Made by a program: the position numbers and the translations under genes. The notes beneath the pieces are model-generated. The model had not been told where the DNA came from, did no database searches, and was given only the letters and a program-made list of their open reading frames with translations. A DNA stretch of 64,000 bases from Tenacibaculum sp. MAR_2009_124 (GTDB taxonomy: Bacteria; Bacteroidota; Bacteroidia; Flavobacteriales; Flavobacteriaceae). Below, one piece after another: positions 6,580 through 14,468 of the stretch. The stretch lies in the NCBI RefSeq assembly GCF_900105455.1, contig NZ_FNSF01000005.1, positions 930,001 through 994,000 of the forward strand, written 5' to 3'. The stretch's first letter is position 1. Every line of letters begins with the position of its first letter.

Positions 6580-8232
6580 ATGTTTGATAAAGAATTTTAT
6601 CCAACGCCAAGACACGTATTAGATTTAATGAACTTGGATTGTAATAATAAAACAATATTAGAACCCAGTGCAGGAAAAGGAGATATTATAGACTATGTGA
6701 AAAGTCAGAGAGCTAGTGAAGTGTATGCTTATGAAAAAAATGATGATTTGCGAAAAATCATTTCAGATAAATGTACCGTATTAGGAAGCGACTTTTTTAA
6801 TTCCTCTGCAGAAGATGTAAGTCATATTGATTTAATAGTTATGAACCCACCATTTAGTAATGCCGATAAGCATATACTACACGCTTTTAAAATTGCTCCA
6901 GAGGGTTGTGAGGTTGTGGCTTTGTGCAACTATGAAACTATCAGTAAAGAATATTATTATAGAGAGTTGAGAATGGTAATTAAGGACTACGGAGATTATG
7001 AAAATCTAGGCGATTGCTTTAAAAAAGCCGAGCGAAAAACTGGGGTGGAAATAGGGTTAATTAAGTTATTTAAGCCAGTTGTATCTGATACTAATAAATT
7101 TGAAGGTTTCTTTATGGACCAAGACGAGGAAGAAGAAACAGGCGAAGGCATAATGCAATACAATGAAATACGGTCAATTGTAAATAGATATGTTGGGGCA
7201 GTAAAAGTGTTTGACAAGTTGGATATTTTAAAAGATGAAATTGCTTTGTTAACCAGAGATTTTGGCTTTAGTGATTTTGCTTTAAAAGTAGGGTATAGAG
7301 ATGAAGTAGCAACTAAAGAGCAATTCGCTAGAAGTTTACAGCGTAAATGTTGGGGGCATGTTTTCAATAAAATGAACTTAAACAAGTTTGTTACAAAAGG
7401 AGTTATGCGAGATATTAACGCCTTTATTGAGAAACAAAAAAAATATCCATTCACTATGCGGAATGTTTACCGAATGATCGAAATTATCATAGGTACACGC
7501 CAACAGACTTATAATAGGGCATTAGAGGAAGTAGTTGATAACTTCACTAAATACACTCATGAGAATAGGTATGGAATTGAGGGATGGAAAACCAATAGCG
7601 GGCATATGCTTAATAAAAAGTTTATTGTTAATCGAATGGTTGGAGAATATCAATATCTTCATGGAAATACTAGCGATATTGATGACCTCACTAAAGTATT
7701 ATGTTTTATAACAGGTAAAAATTATGATGATATAGGGAGTATTCACACCATATTTAGAAAATATCAGTTTTTCTATGAACGCATTTGGAACTTCAAAATA
7801 GAGAATCAAATTAAGATTATAAACTTATTTCAAAATGAAGATGCTACTCAAGAATCTTTGAAAGAGTTGCTAGAGAAAACAGATATTTCTACTTATTATC
7901 ATTCCGATTTTATAAGTTGTTTTAAGGAGTTCAAAAAACACGGATTTGTGTATTCGGAAACCTTTAAAACCAATACTTGGTATAAATGGGGCTTTTTTGA
8001 ATTTAAATTTTTCTTAAAAGGGACGATGCACCTTAAATTCAGAAAAGAAAAAGATTGGTATCAACTCAATAAAGCCTATGGCGAATTAAAAGGGTTTACA
8101 CTTGCGGATAAATACAGTCCAAAAACTAAAAACCCAAAACCAAGAAAAAAAAGCGGTTCATCCACAAAAATAACAAAGGCAAAGTCTGAGCTATCAAATC
8201 AGTTATTTGAATTATTTACTTCATCAAATTAA
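6580..8232 (+). CDS. Phage N6-adenine DNA methyltransferase fused to DUF4942-like region
   Basis: 550 residues from ATG 6580. A TTG at 6574 is also in frame, but the ATG is preferred. The N-terminal 180 residues are a Rossmann methyltransferase: FYPTP at 6-10, SAM-binding EPSAGKGD at 28-35 and catalytic NPPF at 89-92, which marks N6-adenine enzymes. The remaining 350 residues match the long helical region (often annotated DUF4942) carried by similar phage methyltransferases, ending in a basic tail (PKPRKKSGSS). It probably methylates phage DNA against host restriction. The target sequence cannot be read from the protein. Confidence 0.75.
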   Translation: MFDKEFYPTPRHVLDLMNLDCNNKTILEPSAGKGDIIDYVKSQRASEVYAYEKNDDLRKIISDKCTVLGSDFFNSSAEDVSHIDLIVMNPPFSNADKHILHAFKIAPEGCEVVALCNYETISKEYYYRELRMVIKDYGDYENLGDCFKKAERKTGVEIGLIKLFKPVVSDTNKFEGFFMDQDEEEETGEGIMQYNEIRSIVNRYVGAVKVFDKLDILKDEIALLTRDFGFSDFALKVGYRDEVATKEQFARSLQRKCWGHVFNKMNLNKFVTKGVMRDINAFIEKQKKYPFTMRNVYRMIEIIIGTRQQTYNRALEEVVDNFTKYTHENRYGIEGWKTNSGHMLNKKFIVNRMVGEYQYLHGNTSDIDDLTKVLCFITGKNYDDIGSIHTIFRKYQFFYERIWNFKIENQIKIINLFQNEDATQESLKELLEKTDISTYYHSDFISCFKEFKKHGFVYSETFKTNTWYKWGFFEFKFFLKGTMHLKFRKEKDWYQLNKAYGELKGFTLADKYSPKTKNPKPRKKSGSSTKITKAKSELSNQLFELFTSSN

Positions 8233-8249
8233 ATGATGTTAAGCTATTT

Positions 8250-8333
8250 AGCCTATAAATTTTAAGAATGATAACTTAAAGTTTATAGGCTTTTTATTTC
8301 TGTAAAACAAGGGTACGTTCGTAAGGTAATAAT
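8250..8333 (+). promoter_or_regulatory. Terminator-operator module C
   Basis: Stem 8250-8266 / 8275-8291 followed by TTTTTATTTCTG, then the operator variant GTACGTTCGTAA at 8313-8324 and GGTAATAATC. It separates the methyltransferase from the gene at 8353. Confidence 0.7.
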
Positions 8334-8352
8334 CAAAAAAACAATTTTAAAA

Positions 8353-8691
8353 ATGAATGTAAAAGTTGAGCATTTAGAAAAATTAGTGGAGAACAAAAGA
8401 GAGTTCAAAACTAAAGAAATTCATAATTCATTAAGGAAAAAGTCAATGTACCATACTTGGGGAGTTACTAGCTTCTGTTATTACCATAAAAAAGGATTGG
8501 CGTTAAAATTCAATATAGATAATTTTAAAGGGGTAGCATTTATAACACTTAGTTCCTTCGAAACTTTTTCTATTTATTTCATTCAACAAATGAGAGTAAA
8601 AAAAGAGCTTCATTTAGTCCATAAAGAAGAACTATTAAGAAAAATAGATAAAGAAATCAATTACTTAAAAGAAATAACCAACAACAAATAA
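8353..8691 (+). CDS. Phage protein of unknown function
   Basis: 112 residues, Lys-rich, with a central aromatic segment (WGVTSFCYYHKKG) and a helical C-terminus. No family recognised. Its last base is shared with the ATG of the RarA-like gene (TAATG), so the two are translationally coupled. Module C controls both. Confidence 0.6.
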   Translation: MNVKVEHLEKLVENKREFKTKEIHNSLRKKSMYHTWGVTSFCYYHKKGLALKFNIDNFKGVAFITLSSFETFSIYFIQQMRVKKELHLVHKEELLRKIDKEINYLKEITNNK

Positions 8692-9251
8692 TGCAAATGA
8701 GTATAATACCACCAACTAAAAACGGATATAGCTATTTAGAAGTAGTATCTACTATTCAAAAAGCCATAAGAAGAGGAGACGAGAAAAACGCACTATTTTT
8801 TTCGGTAGAAGTAGTAGAAAGCGGAAAGGATGAGGCCCTTTGGCGAAGATTAAAAGTAATTTCAAGTGAAGATGTTGGTTTAGCCACCTTATCTACTCCA
8901 GCAATATTAGAGAGTTTACATGTAGCTTATAAAGAGGCAAAAAAGCAAAAGAAACTCAGTAAACCTGAAAGATTAATGATAACACATGCGGTTTTATTGC
9001 TTTGCAGGTGCAAAAAATCAAGGCTTGTTGATTGGGTTACCTGTTCCATATTTCCTAATCATGGAGAGGACCTTTTACCTATTCCCGATTATGCTTTTGA
9101 TATGCACACTTCAAAGGGTAGAAGAATGGGAAGAGATTTAAGGCACTTTGCTGAACATGGGGCTATTCTTAACAATCATAAAAAACAACCCCTAGAAGAT
9201 CAGTACAAAATGGAAGCGATCGAAGTACTCGAAAAAAAACAAAAAAAATAA
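8691..9251 (+). CDS. RarA/MgsA C-terminal-domain protein without the AAA+ ATPase
   Basis: 186 residues (a second in-frame ATG lies two codons in). Residues 20-70 (TIQKAIRRGDEKNALFF, then WRRLKVISSEDVGLA at 51-65) match the C-terminal helical domain of RarA/MgsA, the replication-fork ATPase, where R-x-x-x-x-x-SEDxGLA is the signature. The Walker A/B ATPase half is entirely missing, so the protein cannot act as a clamp-like remodeller by itself. It may bind SSB or host RarA. Such stand-alone forms occur in Bacteroidetes phages. Good family confidence, unknown role. Confidence 0.7.
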   Translation: MQMSIIPPTKNGYSYLEVVSTIQKAIRRGDEKNALFFSVEVVESGKDEALWRRLKVISSEDVGLATLSTPAILESLHVAYKEAKKQKKLSKPERLMITHAVLLLCRCKKSRLVDWVTCSIFPNHGEDLLPIPDYAFDMHTSKGRRMGRDLRHFAEHGAILNNHKKQPLEDQYKMEAIEVLEKKQKK

Positions 9252-9303
9252 GTTTTTAGGCTTTTTCTTTCTGTAAAACAAGGGTACGTTCGTAAGGTAA
9301 TAA
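9251..9303 (+). promoter_or_regulatory. Terminator-operator module D (partial stem)
   Basis: Only the 3' half of the module stem survives (AAGTTTTTAGGCTTTTTC, right at the preceding stop codon). It is followed by TTTCTGTAAAACAAGGG, operator variant GTACGTTCGTAA at 9283-9294 and GGTAATAATC. The loss of the 5' arm suggests deletion up to the stop codon. Confidence 0.65.
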
Positions 9304-9334
9304 TCAAACAAATATTAATAATAATCAAAAAGTT

Positions 9335-9850
9335 ATGAGCAAATTAACACAAATTCAAGAGGTAATAACAAAGCAAGTAGCGGATGAAAATTGCGAGTAT
9401 GTAATTGTTAGAAATGGAAACTTTATTGTTACCGATAAAAAAATGATGATCATTCAACCTTTAACACTTTTTTCTATTCCGGAAGCACAAATCAAATTAG
9501 TGGAAGGCAAAGCCTTTTCTAAAGAATCATTTCGAGAGATTCAAAAATCTGAAGATATTGTTTTTGAAGAAGATGGTGTTTTCTGTACTTCTAAAAACGG
9601 ACAAGTAAAAAAGAAAGTTTTTTATTCTGAAAACAAAGTAAACTTTGACTGGCAGAAATTAGTGGAGTTATCAAAGAATATTGAAAAAAGTGATGGTAAT
9701 GGAATCACGCCACTTCAATTTTCTAAACTGTCAAAAGGAATGTTAAAAGTATCAGATAGTTTGTTCGAAATATACAAGGTAGTAAATACAAATCTTAAAG
9801 TAATAGTTGATCCAAGCTATAAAGGGCAATTAGCTTTTTTAGCATCATAA
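9335..9850 (+). CDS. Possible sliding-clamp-like phage protein
   Basis: 171 residues. The layout (helix, then NGNFIVTDKKMMIIQPL, then LVEGKAFSKESFREI, then a strand-rich segment and KVIVDPSYKGQLAFLAS) resembles one repeat of the DnaN-type clamp fold, in which a strand carrying TDx is followed by a short linker and helix. No clear family signature allows a firm call. It lies alone between module D and a strong terminator (9858-9898), so it is its own transcription unit in the early region. Confidence 0.5.
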   Translation: MSKLTQIQEVITKQVADENCEYVIVRNGNFIVTDKKMMIIQPLTLFSIPEAQIKLVEGKAFSKESFREIQKSEDIVFEEDGVFCTSKNGQVKKKVFYSENKVNFDWQKLVELSKNIEKSDGNGITPLQFSKLSKGMLKVSDSLFEIYKVVNTNLKVIVDPSYKGQLAFLAS

Positions 9851-9857
9851 AAAAAGA

Positions 9858-9898
9858 AAAAGGATGCGCAAAAAGTTAATTTAAAAACGCATCCTTTT
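9858..9898 (+). terminator. Terminator after 9335-9850
   Basis: Perfect 11-bp stem AAAAGGATGCG / CGCATCCTTTT around a 19-base loop, so it works on either strand. It is followed by TATGTAATAATC, a remnant of the module tail. Confidence 0.75.
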
Positions 9899-9936
9899 AT
9901 GTAATAATCAGTTTCAAAAATATAAAAGTTAAACCA

Positions 9937-10332
9937 ATGCAACAAGTAAAATTATCAATCGGACAAAGTATAGCAAACGTAGGAGAAGTAAAGGGATTAC
10001 ATTTTTCAGATTTGTTCACAATGTCATATAGATTCAATGAAGACGAATATTATGAGCTTGACGAGATTAAAGAAAATATATTGCTAAGTAAAAACACAAT
10101 TCAACAAAAGTTAGTTGATAAACTAAAGCACAATCCTTCTTTGGTTTTTAAATTTCTCCATAAAAGAATGATGAAAACACAAAATCTTTATTTAATCAAT
10201 AAATTAAACGAGGAAGTAACAAAACTTAAAACTTTATTAGGCGAAGATTTAATAAATTGGAATTCTTATAGTTATGTTCAAAAAGTTAAAAATACACTAG
10301 AGGATTTCTTCTTTATTTATTACCTTAGATAA
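9937..10332 (+). CDS. Phage protein of unknown function
   Basis: 131 residues. The first 25 are beta-like (VKLSIGQSIANVGEVKGLHF), the rest helical with charged repeats, including a C-terminal aromatic patch (FFFIYYLR). No family recognised. It starts 38 bases after the previous terminator and ends just before the next one (10338), so it is a monocistronic unit. Confidence 0.6.
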   Translation: MQQVKLSIGQSIANVGEVKGLHFSDLFTMSYRFNEDEYYELDEIKENILLSKNTIQQKLVDKLKHNPSLVFKFLHKRMMKTQNLYLINKLNEEVTKLKTLLGEDLINWNSYSYVQKVKNTLEDFFFIYYLR

Positions 10333-10337
10333 AAATT

Positions 10338-10363
10338 AAAGCCTCTTAAAAGGGGCTTTTTTT
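10338..10363 (+). terminator. Terminator after 9937-10332
   Basis: AAGCCTCTT pairs with AAGGGGCTT (one G-T pair) around AA, followed by a run of T. Confidence 0.75.
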
Positions 10364-10372
10364 GTAACTTTG

Positions 10373-10519
10373 AAATGCGAAACATTTTTTTAACAAGAAG
10401 GGAATTAAATAAGAACTATTCCCACGTAAGTACGGGGTATTTTTACCCTGTATTTTACCCTTTTTGTAAAATGTTTCGCAGCCTTACGTGGGTTTTTAAT
10501 CCTTCTAAAATGCGAAACC
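10373..10519 (+). promoter_or_regulatory. Structured leader with interleaved inverted repeats
   Basis: TGCGAAACATTTT (10376-10388) is complementary to AAAATGTTTCGCA (10468-10480), while CCCACGTAAG (10421-10430) is complementary to CTTACGTGGG (10483-10492), which is followed by TTTTT. The order A-B-A'-B' means the stems form a pseudoknot or exclude each other, as in an attenuator. A small GGGTA/TACCC hairpin lies at 10435-10448, and a third AAATGCGAAAC copy lies at 10509-10519, directly before ATG 10520. Confidence 0.6.
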
Positions 10520-10768
10520 ATGATTGACACAACAATTCCAATCACCAATTTTATTCGAAAAAACTTTGTTCCAGCAACTATTGAAAACGCTGCATATAAG
10601 TGTACTAATGAAGAATTTTTAGAAGTTTTATTCTCAACCTTTCCCAAGGATTCTATAGATACTTATGAGCTTTATAACATTCTAATAAATTTAAATTATA
10701 CACCTCAAAAAGAAACTACAGCCGACGGTATAAAAACTGTTTGGTGTTTTAATAATATACCGTGTTAA
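10520..10768 (+). CDS. Small phage protein behind structured leader
   Basis: 82 residues, no family recognised. It has a helical segment with FLEVLFSTFPKDSIDTYELY, and two Cys near the C-terminus. The start codon directly follows the third copy of AAATGCGAAAC, so expression is probably controlled by the leader. It ends four bases before the promoter of the terminase operon. Confidence 0.55.
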   Translation: MIDTTIPITNFIRKNFVPATIENAAYKCTNEEFLEVLFSTFPKDSIDTYELYNILINLNYTPQKETTADGIKTVWCFNNIPC

Positions 10769-10771
10769 AAG

Positions 10772-10807
10772 TGTCCTTTTAGGTAAATCTGTTTGATGTC
10801 ATTTTTG
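10772..10807 (+). promoter_or_regulatory. Phage promoter copy 3 (TGTCCTT-N22-ATTTTTG)
   Basis: TGTCCTT at 10772-10778, 22 bp, then ATTTTTG at 10801-10807, 19 bp before the terminase small-subunit ATG at 10827. The -7-side flank TGTCATTTTTGTTA closely matches copy 1 at 2211-2221. Confidence 0.7.
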
Positions 10808-10826
10808 TTATCTAAAACAAGAATAG

Positions 10827-11420
10827 ATGTCAGGTTTACCTAAAATAAACGTGGGTGATACCACTTTCGATAAAGTATGGGCATATTATAAAAGTCCTGG
10901 TAAAATTACACTTACCAAAAAGCAAGATGAAAAAAGAGAACGCTGGTTAACGCTGTTTACCCTCCGTTTAAATTTCCATTCCCGACTGCAAGCCATTAAC
11001 GCTTATAAAGATCAACAAGAAGCGTTAGGCAATTCAATTTCACAATCGCAATTATATAAAGATATGACCAAAGCCGAACAGCTATTCGGGGAGGTTCATA
11101 AATCTGAAAGAAAGGCATCACTCGTTGTATTAGCCGAGTATGCCCATAAAGCATTGCTTATGGCTATGAAACAGAAAAACCCTATTGCTGTTACTCAGGC
11201 CTTAACCAAGCTGGAGAAGTACTTGGAAATAGACAAAGAAGAAACTACAGAGTTTAATGCGGCTAAGTTGGAGGATAAACCAGATCATTTTACACTTTCG
11301 GGTCCAGAGAAAAACCAGCTACTTGAGTTTATGCAATCGGGAGTCGTCGATTTGAATAATTTCGAAGTAGAAGATGTAGAATATGAAGAGGTAAAACAAG
11401 GGCTAGATGAAGAAGAGTAG
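10827..11420 (+). CDS. Terminase small subunit-like protein
   Basis: 197 residues. A mostly helical protein with a Lys/Arg-rich N-terminal part (KKQDEKRERWLTLFTLRL, then HSRLQAINAYKDQQEALG) that fits an HTH-type DNA-recognition domain, and an acidic C-terminus (VEDVEYEEVKQGLDEEE). It overlaps the large terminase gene by 14 bp. The call relies on this position, helical content and length. DNA-binding residues are not individually identifiable. Confidence 0.6.
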   Translation: MSGLPKINVGDTTFDKVWAYYKSPGKITLTKKQDEKRERWLTLFTLRLNFHSRLQAINAYKDQQEALGNSISQSQLYKDMTKAEQLFGEVHKSERKASLVVLAEYAHKALLMAMKQKNPIAVTQALTKLEKYLEIDKEETTEFNAAKLEDKPDHFTLSGPEKNQLLEFMQSGVVDLNNFEVEDVEYEEVKQGLDEEE

Positions 11421-12924
11421 GTTTCGAAAAATAAAATTGAACCCTGCTCAATGGTTAGCTTTTTTAGCGGTAACAATTTTAAAGAAAAGTAAAATATTTC
11501 TTGAGTGGGGTCGTGGTACAGGCAAGTCTTTTATTCTTGCTTGGTTTATGAAAAAGATGGTGAAGCAAATGCATGGTGCATCCTTCGCTTTAGTTGGTTC
11601 AACCTATCAACAAATACTTTCCAGAACCTTGCCTTCTACAAAAGAAGGGTTGGAGGTTTTGGGGTTATATGAAAATGTAGATTATGTTGTTGGAAAAAAT
11701 GGTACCACAAGTCATGGCTTCAAAGCACCAATTCAGGCACCTAACTCTTGGAAGAATATTATTCATTTTTCCAACGGTGCTATTTTTCAAATGGTTTCCC
11801 TTGATAATCCTGATAGCGGTCGTGGATTGAATGCTTTTGGGGTTCTTGGTGATGAAGCTGCTTTATTTGACCCTATTAAGTTGTATTATAATGTAAAGAC
11901 AACTAATAGAGGTAAACAAGAGCGTTTTCCAAATGCTACTTTGTTAGGATGTGAAATATATGCTTCTTCAACTCCTGTGAGTAAAAAAGGTAAGTGGTTT
12001 ACCGATATGGATGAAAAGATTAGTAAAAAACTAATTAAGAATCATCAAAAGTATATTTTTCTAAAAGCTTCATCTCTTGTTAATAAACATAATTTAAGAA
12101 AAGGATGGTTTGAAGAAATGGAGGATGAAGCACCGTCAAAAATCATATATAATGCTGAAATCCGTAATATTCGCCCTAAAGAAATACTCAATGGGTTTTA
12201 TCCGCAATTCGGTAAGAAACATCTTTATACTAAATTGAACAACGAGTATCTGATGGATCTAACTCCTAATTATACGAGTTCTCATTTAGATTGCCGAAAA
12301 GATTCAGATCTCGATACAAATAAACCCCTGAACATATCTATTGACTGGGGAACATTTCTATCTATGGTTGTTTCGCAAACACATGCGAACGATTATCGAG
12401 TGGTTAATTCATTTCATAAACAACAACCAGAAATAATTGATAATTTAATTGATGACTTTTGTGATTACTATGAGCATTACCCAAACACAAAAGTAAATTT
12501 ATATTATGGACATGATGGAAATGCACGAACGCATAATTCTACGGATACCTATGGTGATGAAGTTGTAAAGATGCTGAAGAAAAGAGGGTGGCGTGTGACA
12601 GATAAATCCAAAGGGAAACCTGCAGCTCCTCATAATCTTAAATATACACTTATCAACCTCATGTTAAAAGAGTATTCAAACTTCCCAAAGATATCTATTA
12701 ATGAGGTCAACAACCCGAATCTTATTATCTCACTAGAACGAGCAGAGGCCACCGATGGGCGCAATGGAATTGAAAAGGTGAAGAAGGATGAAAAGAATAA
12801 GAGTATGAAGCAAGAACATACAACTCACTACTCAGATGCTTTCGATATACCTCTATGGGAACTCTATAAACACTTGCTAAGTGATAGAGATAGGGAGCAT
12901 ATCGAACTCATGAATGTTTCCTAA
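11407..12924 (+). CDS. Phage terminase large subunit
   Basis: 505 residues. The N-terminal ATPase has Walker A GRGTGKS at 35-41 and a Walker B-like VLGDEAAL at about 150. A C-terminal RNase H-like nuclease is indicated by ISIDWGTF (first acidic residue near 312), YYGHDGNA, and a late acidic residue in HYSDAFDIP. It packages phage DNA into procapsids through the portal. The length is usual for the family. Transcribed with the small subunit from the TGTCCTT promoter at 10772 and followed by a strong terminator. Confidence 0.9.
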   Translation: MKKSRFRKIKLNPAQWLAFLAVTILKKSKIFLEWGRGTGKSFILAWFMKKMVKQMHGASFALVGSTYQQILSRTLPSTKEGLEVLGLYENVDYVVGKNGTTSHGFKAPIQAPNSWKNIIHFSNGAIFQMVSLDNPDSGRGLNAFGVLGDEAALFDPIKLYYNVKTTNRGKQERFPNATLLGCEIYASSTPVSKKGKWFTDMDEKISKKLIKNHQKYIFLKASSLVNKHNLRKGWFEEMEDEAPSKIIYNAEIRNIRPKEILNGFYPQFGKKHLYTKLNNEYLMDLTPNYTSSHLDCRKDSDLDTNKPLNISIDWGTFLSMVVSQTHANDYRVVNSFHKQQPEIIDNLIDDFCDYYEHYPNTKVNLYYGHDGNARTHNSTDTYGDEVVKMLKKRGWRVTDKSKGKPAAPHNLKYTLINLMLKEYSNFPKISINEVNNPNLIISLERAEATDGRNGIEKVKKDEKNKSMKQEHTTHYSDAFDIPLWELYKHLLSDRDREHIELMNVS

Positions 12925-12944
12925 CTTTAATTGAAATTAAATCA

Positions 12945-12975
12945 ACGCCTCCAGTTAATTCTGGGGGCGTTTTTC
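12945..12975 (+). terminator. Terminator after terminase
   Basis: ACGCCTCCAG pairs with CTGGGGGCGT (one G-T pair) around TTAATT, followed by TTTTT. Confidence 0.85.
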
Positions 12976-13256
12976 ATATATCACTCAATTTCAAAAACAA
13001 CAATTGTTGATTAGCTTAGGTCGTGGCGTGGGCGGATGTGATAAAATGAGAATTTTAAGGGGGTGAAAAACAGATTAAAAACTGACTATCAATGTTTTAT
13101 GTTTTTAAAAATGAGAAAACACCCAAAAAAAGTGTGTTTTTTGAGAAAAAGAAGGGCTTATTTAGGTTTTAAAAGGAAAAAATCAAAGTATTTCGCATAA
13201 TATCAAGAGGTATTTAAGAAATAAGAGGTAATTTTATTTTAAAAAACTTAGCTTCT
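12976..13256. other. Gene-free stretch before K+ channel
   Basis: No plausible gene on either strand. It contains a palindrome CAACAATTGTTG (about 12999) and a weak hairpin AAAACAC/GTGTTTT with T run (about 13115-13142). No convincing -33/-7 pair for the channel gene was found. Confidence 0.5.
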
Positions 13257-13982
13257 ATGACACTAAATACTTTAAGGGAAATTTTAGAGGATAATACAAC
13301 AAAAAGAGGGAGGAATTTTGATTATTTTATACAGACTTTAATTTTTATTTCATTGATTTCTTTTTCTATAGAAACTCTACCTGATAATTCTGAATACTTG
13401 AGTAATATACTCAGGTACGTTGAATTTATTTGTGTAACGGTATTCAGTTTAGAATATATACTCAGGGTAATAGTTTCAGAAAAACCTTTTAGGTATATAT
13501 TTAGTTTTTACGGACTAGTTGATTTATTATCAGTAATTCCTTTTTATCTTAAGATAGCTATTGATTTAAGGGTGTTAAGAGTATTTAGGGTTTTTAGATT
13601 GTTTAGAGCTTTGAAGCTTATTAGATATAATAGAGCGTTAAATAGATTTCATTTAGCGGCAAAAATCGTAAAAGAAGAAATGATTCTTTTTTTAATACTT
13701 ACCATTATTTTAATATATATATCAGCTTCAGGGATATATTTTTTTGAAAACGAAGCGCAACCAGAGGTTTTTAAATCTGTATTTCATAGTCTTTGGTGGT
13801 CTGTTGCGACATTAACAACTGTTGGTTATGGGGATGTCTATCCAATTACAGTAGGGGGAAGGATTTTTACCTTTTTTATTTTATTAATAGGTTTAGGTAT
13901 TGTAACTATTCCAGCTGGTCTGGTTGCGACAGCTTTGGGTAAAGCAAGAAATATGCAAAAGGATGAAAATAAAAGTGGATAA
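13257..13982 (+). CDS. Voltage-gated potassium channel (6TM, Kv-like)
   Basis: 241 residues with all six segments: S1 about 23-41, S2 about 55-74 with an acidic residue, S3 about 80-100, S4 about 104-130 with arginines every third position (RVLRVFRVFRLFRALKLIR), S5 about 142-164, pore helix with selectivity filter TVGYGD at 188-193, and S6 about 203-228. It conducts K+ across the cytoplasmic membrane. It is full length with no cytoplasmic regulatory domain. It is monocistronic between the terminase terminator and reverse-strand genes, so it looks like prophage cargo rather than a virion gene. The role in the lysogen is unknown. Confidence 0.9.
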   Translation: MTLNTLREILEDNTTKRGRNFDYFIQTLIFISLISFSIETLPDNSEYLSNILRYVEFICVTVFSLEYILRVIVSEKPFRYIFSFYGLVDLLSVIPFYLKIAIDLRVLRVFRVFRLFRALKLIRYNRALNRFHLAAKIVKEEMILFLILTIILIYISASGIYFFENEAQPEVFKSVFHSLWWSVATLTTVGYGDVYPITVGGRIFTFFILLIGLGIVTIPAGLVATALGKARNMQKDENKSG

Positions 13983-14095
13983 AAATTGTTTCCAGTTATT
14001 ATCTTTTTTGGCTTCATAAATATCTAATCTGAAGTGTTTTTAGATTAGTCACTCTAGCTACTTTTCGCTTACTTATTATTTATATGGTGTTTAAC

Positions 14096-14344
14096 TTATT
14101 TTATTTTTCTTTTCTTTACTTCTATTTTAGCTAGTTTAATAGCTTGTTCTTCATTAATACCTTCGATCCTACTTTTATAGTATTTTTTATTTTGAGGATT
14201 TAGAGTTTCAGCTCTATCATCTATTGATTTTTTGGGCAATCTTTTTGATATTTTATTCTTTGGTTTTTTAACTTCTTTTTTTACTGTTGTTTTCTTTTGC
14301 TTTTTAACTTCTTTTTTTACTGTTGTTTTCTTTTGCTTGGTCAT
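14096..14344 (-). CDS. Small basic protein with duplicated Lys-rich repeat
   Basis: 82 residues on the reverse strand, about one third Lys. The 12-residue unit KQKKTTVKKEVK occurs twice in tandem (36-bp DNA repeat). It is followed by DRAETLNPQNKKYYKSR, a motif like the NP-x-N-x-x-Y-x-x-SR stretch found in several small phage and mobile-element proteins. A nucleic-acid-binding role is plausible from charge. It lies on the opposite strand to the phage operons, with the gene at 14469 upstream in the same direction. Confidence 0.6.
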   Translation of the reverse strand: MTKQKKTTVKKEVKKQKKTTVKKEVKKPKNKISKRLPKKSIDDRAETLNPQNKKYYKSRIEGINEEQAIKLAKIEVKKRKIK

Positions 14345-14468
14345 ATTTTTATTGTTGTTTGGTTATCGGTATTTTATACTTTAAAATACAGTTTTTGAGA
14401 GGAACTGAAAAACGTTTATTATTTAAGTTTTCTATTAATTCTATTTTGCCTTCTAAAGTCTTTTCTTT

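Noticed and set aside
10405..10647. 80-codon reverse frame over the structured leader
   Set aside because: It covers the inverted repeats and the start of the forward 82-residue gene, and composition is shadow-like.
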